From the NCBI GenBank assembly GCA_030433195.1, contig JAUIME010000186.1, positions 1 to 8,711 of the forward strand: DNA of 8,711 nt, written 5' to 3'. This document shows, in pieces, positions 6,408 to 8,711 of the stretch. The stretch is from a bacterium (GTDB lineage Bacteria > Planctomycetota > JACOTG01 > JAUIME01). The notes beneath the pieces were generated by a model, which saw nothing but the letters and a program-made list of their open reading frames with translations, was not told the DNA's origin and searched no databases. Position 1 is the first letter of the stretch. Every line of letters starts with the position of its first letter. The position numbers were made by a program, and so were the translations under genes.

Positions 6408-7642
6408 CAGCAGCACCCCGGCCCGCAGGCGTCATCTGCACTCGGGCGCTCGACGGAAGCGTCGTCGGGCCCGACCGCCGATCGCGTCGGACTCGCGCCG
6501 TTGCGGTACGCGTCGCCCTTCGTCTCGCGCGGTTCGCGCGTCCGCACTCCGGAGCAATCGAAGAGCCCGGCCGACGAAGCGTCGACGGGCTCGAGCGGCT
6601 CGATGCCGATGACGCTGTCGCGGTACGGCCCGCGCGGATCGGTGAGCGTACGGTAGGTCCGGTCGCACACCGCGGTGCGCCGTCCGCGCACGAGCGCGTG
6701 GCCGTCGTCGTCGGTCACACGGCTCCACGGACCGCGGTACACGATCGCTTGCTTGTGCTCCATGCAGGGTTCGTCCGGTGCCTTGTAGGCGCGCACGGTC
6801 ATCGACCGAAACTCGACGCCGTCGATCACCTGCCACGGCTCGGCTTGACGCTCGAGGATCTCGACTCCGTAGAATCCCGCGCGTTCGAAACGCTGCAAGA
6901 ACTCGTGCTCGACGAACGCGCCGGCGATACAACCGCTCCAGAGCTCCGGGTCATTCAGGATGCGGTCCGTCGGCGTCTCGTCGCAAACGACGTCCGAGAT
7001 GACCGCGCGCCCGCCCGGGCGCAATACGCGGAAGATCTCCGCGAACAGCGCCTCCTTCTGCTCGGGGCGGACGAGGTTCAGCACGCAATTCGACACGACG
7101 GCGTCGATCGACGAATCGGCGATCATCGGCTCGTTCGTTCGCAGCGCGCGACAGTGCTCTTCGAGCGCGTGCCACGCATCGACGCTCGCGACCGGCTCGT
7201 CGGCGAGCTTCTGTTGCAGCCGGTCGAGGTCGAGCGCGAGATCCTGGATGCGTCCCTTGACGAAACGGACGTTGTCGTAGCCGATGCGCTCGACGATCGT
7301 GTCGCGGTGCTTCCGCGCGAGCGCGAGCATCGTGTCGTTAAAATCGACGCCCGTGACACTTCCCTGCGACCCGACCTTCTGCGCGAGGATGTAACACACC
7401 TTGCCGGCGCCCGAGCCGAGGTCGACGACATGCTCGCCCTCGGACACCCACTTCGAAGGGTCGCCGCAACCGTAGTCTTTAGCGATGATCTCTTCTGGCA
7501 GGATCTCGAGATAGCGCGTGTCGTAGTCGGATGCTGCACAGCACAGCGCCGCCTCGACTTGCTCGGCGCCCGCCGCGTAGCGTCGGATCACTTCTCTTTC
7601 GATGTCGCCGGTCGGGCCGGCGCCCGTCGTGGGGGAGCTCAT
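6407..7642 (-). CDS. arsM: Arsenite S-adenosylmethionine methyltransferase ArsM
   Basis: A 411-residue class I SAM methyltransferase. Motif I is VVDLGSGAGK (72-81), with the acidic residue at D100 in GVDFND. The three cysteines that bind As(III) in ArsM enzymes appear in context: C59 in YGCGDP, C186 in SNCVLNLV and C238 in WSGCIAGA. After the catalytic domain comes a C-terminal domain (about 285-375) with YRGPWSRVTDDDGH, AVCDRTYR and LFDCSGVRTREPRETKG. This is the form seen in ArsM proteins encoded with ArsS. The protein ends in CGPGCC (406-411), a likely extra thiol metalloid site. It methylates As(III) stepwise to mono- and dimethyl species in the cytoplasm, supplying ArsS. The start ATG is backed by GAGGTGA at 7653-7647. 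The gene lies 42 bases after the dus stop and is coupled to arsS by TGATG. No ArsR-type regulator is visible. Confidence 0.94.
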   Translation of the reverse strand: MSSPTTGAGPTGDIEREVIRRYAAGAEQVEAALCCAASDYDTRYLEILPEEIIAKDYGCGDPSKWVSEGEHVVDLGSGAGKVCYILAQKVGSQGSVTGVDFNDTMLALARKHRDTIVERIGYDNVRFVKGRIQDLALDLDRLQQKLADEPVASVDAWHALEEHCRALRTNEPMIADSSIDAVVSNCVLNLVRPEQKEALFAEIFRVLRPGGRAVISDVVCDETPTDRILNDPELWSGCIAGAFVEHEFLQRFERAGFYGVEILERQAEPWQVIDGVEFRSMTVRAYKAPDEPCMEHKQAIVYRGPWSRVTDDDGHALVRGRRTAVCDRTYRTLTDPRGPYRDSVIGIEPLEPVDASSAGLFDCSGVRTREPRETKGDAYRNGASPTRSAVGPDDASVERPSADDACGPGCC

Positions 7643-7644
7643 GG

Positions 7645-7653
7645 AATCACCTC
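7645..7653 (-). promoter_or_regulatory. Ribosome binding site for arsM
   Basis: On the minus strand, GAGGTGATT runs from 7653 to 7645 and ends two bases before the ATG at 7642. It is a near-consensus Shine-Dalgarno and the clearest signal in the 42-base dus-arsM gap (7643-7684). No convincing -35/-10 pair or terminator hairpin was found there, so arsM probably depends on a promoter upstream of or within dus. Confidence 0.6.
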
Positions 7654-7684
7654 GATCGCGGATGGTGGGTCACTCGACGAACAC

Positions 7685-8710
7685 TCACGGAGCGACCGCT
7701 CGCGACATCTTATTCACCGTCTTCGGTTTTTTCACGCGTCTTTCGGTGACGGCTCCCTCGACGCAGCGAGCGAGATCCCGCAGGATCTCGAGCGCGCGAG
7801 GCGCATCGGTCTCGGCGAAGAGCCGCTTTCGCAGTTCCGCGAAGTCGTCGCGATGCCTCAGGTACGACGCGAGGTGGCCGCGCATCTCGCGGACCGCCGT
7901 CTCCGCCCCCTTGTGTTCGATCGCCGACTCGTAGTGCCGGATCGCGATCTCGACGCGCTCGGGCGCGCTCGGCGGCGCGACCGTCTCGCCGTCTGCGAGG
8001 TAGCGCCCGATCTGCCGGAAGATCCACGGCTGCCCCATCGCCCCGCGACCGATCATGATCATCGCGCAGCCGGTCTGTTCGAAACGCTCGCGTGCGATGC
8101 GCGGGGTCGTCACGTCGCCGTTGCCGATGATGCGCAGGCGCGACGTGCGCCGAACGGCCTCGCGCACGAGATCCCAATCCGCTTCGCCGCGATACGATTG
8201 GTCCCGCGTCCGGCCGTGGATCGAAAGCGCGCCCGCGCCCGCCTGTTCGGCAATCACCGCGACCTCGGGAGCGACGGGACGGTCCCACCCCGCGCGGATC
8301 TTCGCGGTCACGGGGACGTCGACCGCGTCGACCATCGCGGCGAGGATGTCGCCGACGCGCTCGGGCTCGCGCAGACACGCCGATCCCGCGCCCTTGCCGA
8401 CGATCTTCTTCACGGGACAACCGAAGTTCACGTCGACGATCTCGGGACCGACTTGATCGACGACGATGCGCGCCGCCTCGGCGAGCGTGGTCGCGTCATG
8501 CCCCCACAACTGCACGGCGATCGGTCGTTCACGATCGTCGAACCGGAGGTACTCGAGCGTCGGCAGAAGCTCACCGCGGAAACCCGTCGGCTCCTTGTCC
8601 ACGATCAGCAGATCGGGTTCGTAGCGTTCTACCGCGCTCTGGATCAGGCCGGCGCGCAGGGAGGTGGTATCGTCGATGTTGAGGCCCAGCGTCTGGCTGA
8701 CATAGGTGCC
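7685..8710 (-). CDS. dusB: tRNA-dihydrouridine synthase (DusB-like), N-terminus replaced by foreign sequence, 5' end cut by window
   Basis: The frame is open from the right edge (8710) to TGA at 7687-7685, giving 341 residues. From about residue 59 onward it is a clear Dus: RPIAVQLWGHD (62-72), NFGCP (95-99, with catalytic Cys 98), KIRAGW (137-142), HGRT (165-168), GNGD (196-199) and IGRGAMGQPWIF (220-231), then the C-terminal helical tRNA-binding domain. Such enzymes use FMN and NADPH to reduce uridines in tRNA. The expected first ~60 residues, with the APMAG-x-TD-x-PFR FMN-binding segment, are absent in all frames. Residues 1 to about 55 read instead as a glycosyltransferase piece (separate entry). 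GTG 8602 is only an in-frame codon inside that foreign part, not a credible Dus start. The true gene was presumably intact, with the join being an assembly error or recombination. It lies 42 bases upstream of arsM on the same strand. Confidence 0.85.
   Translation of the reverse strand, partial: GTYVSQTLGLNIDDTTSLRAGLIQSAVERYEPDLLIVDKEPTGFRGELLPTLEYLRFDDRERPIAVQLWGHDATTLAEAARIVVDQVGPEIVDVNFGCPVKKIVGKGAGSACLREPERVGDILAAMVDAVDVPVTAKIRAGWDRPVAPEVAVIAEQAGAGALSIHGRTRDQSYRGEADWDLVREAVRRTSRLRIIGNGDVTTPRIARERFEQTGCAMIMIGRGAMGQPWIFRQIGRYLADGETVAPPSAPERVEIAIRHYESAIEHKGAETAVREMRGHLASYLRHRDDFAELRKRLFAETDAPRALEILRDLARCVEGAVTERRVKKPKTVNKMSRAVAP
8546..8710 (-). other. Fragment resembling a COG4671-type predicted glycosyltransferase, fused in frame to Dus
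   Basis: About 55 codons at the right edge read on the minus strand with S-L-R-A-G-L-I, then Y-E-P-D-L-L-I-V-D-K-E-P, then R-G-E-L-L-P-T-L-E-Y-L-R. In my recollection this order matches the N-terminal Rossmann domain of COG4671 'predicted glycosyl transferase' proteins, in which 'PDLLIVDKxPxGxxGELxPxLExLR' is characteristic. It does not match any Dus N-terminus. Codon use differs from the rest of the window: of six Leu codons in the first 36, five are CTG, all three Gly are GGC, and no Ser is TCG. The exact breakpoint cannot be set by eye and lies near 8540-8560. It may be an assembly chimera or a genuine recombination. The family call rests on motif memory only. Confidence 0.6.
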
Positions 8711-8711
8711 G

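Noticed and set aside
6405..6416. GTG at 6416 as the arsS start
   Set aside because: ATG at 6407 gives a one-base TGATG overlap with arsM and a GGGGTG six bases upstream. Choosing GTG adds only three residues and would place that binding site over the start.
7690..7701. Inverted repeat GAGCG-AC-CGCTC near the end of dus as a terminator
   Set aside because: The loop is only two bases, there is no T-tract on either strand, and it lies inside the dus coding region.
8600..8602. GTG 8602 as a natural Dus start codon
   Set aside because: It falls inside a segment that reads as glycosyltransferase, continues in frame upstream to the window edge, and still lacks the Dus FMN-binding N-terminus.

Overview
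The window is GC-rich, densely coding DNA from what looks like a Gram-negative bacterium. Eight coding regions fill it, with gaps of at most 42 bases. Codons such as TCG, CGA, CTC and GTC dominate. The pairing of a GldA/GldF/GldG-type ABC exporter with a DUF4340 protein is common in Myxococcota, Planctomycetota, Binatota-like lineages and Bacteroidota. High GC argues against Bacteroidota, but I cannot place the organism more precisely. Both ends cut through genes, so this may be a whole metagenomic contig or a piece of one.

Plus strand, 2-5381, is one tightly packed operon. It holds the C-terminal end of an ABC ATPase (GldA-like), a six-helix permease (GldF-like), a Gldg-family auxiliary protein, a large membrane-anchored DUF4340 repeat protein, and a small TIGR04282/DUF2064-family transferase ('rSAM/selenodomain-associated transferase 1'). 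Stops and starts overlap or nearly touch (GTGA, a 10-base overlap, 4 bases, ATGA), so translation is probably coupled along the set.

Minus strand, 8710-5394, is a convergent operon. A DusB-like tRNA-dihydrouridine synthase comes first, then the arsenite methyltransferase ArsM, then the radical SAM protein ArsS. ArsM and ArsS overlap by one base (TGATG). ArsM methylates As(III), and ArsS adds a 5'-deoxyadenosyl group to the methylated arsenic, the first step toward arsenosugars. TIGR04282 transferases are typical genomic partners of ArsS. Here the partner lies at the end of the ABC operon, tail to tail with arsS across 12 bases. The window therefore carries an arsenosugar module split over two convergent operons.

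The right end is anomalous. The first ~50 residues of the Dus reading frame do not resemble a Dus N-terminus. They resemble the N-terminal domain of a COG4671-type predicted glycosyltransferase, joined in frame near 8540-8560 to a Dus lacking its FMN-binding start. Codon use also changes there. A contig-end assembly chimera is the simplest explanation, and a real recombination or fusion is the alternative. Apart from that join, no mobile element, tRNA, rRNA, CRISPR array or clear terminator was seen.
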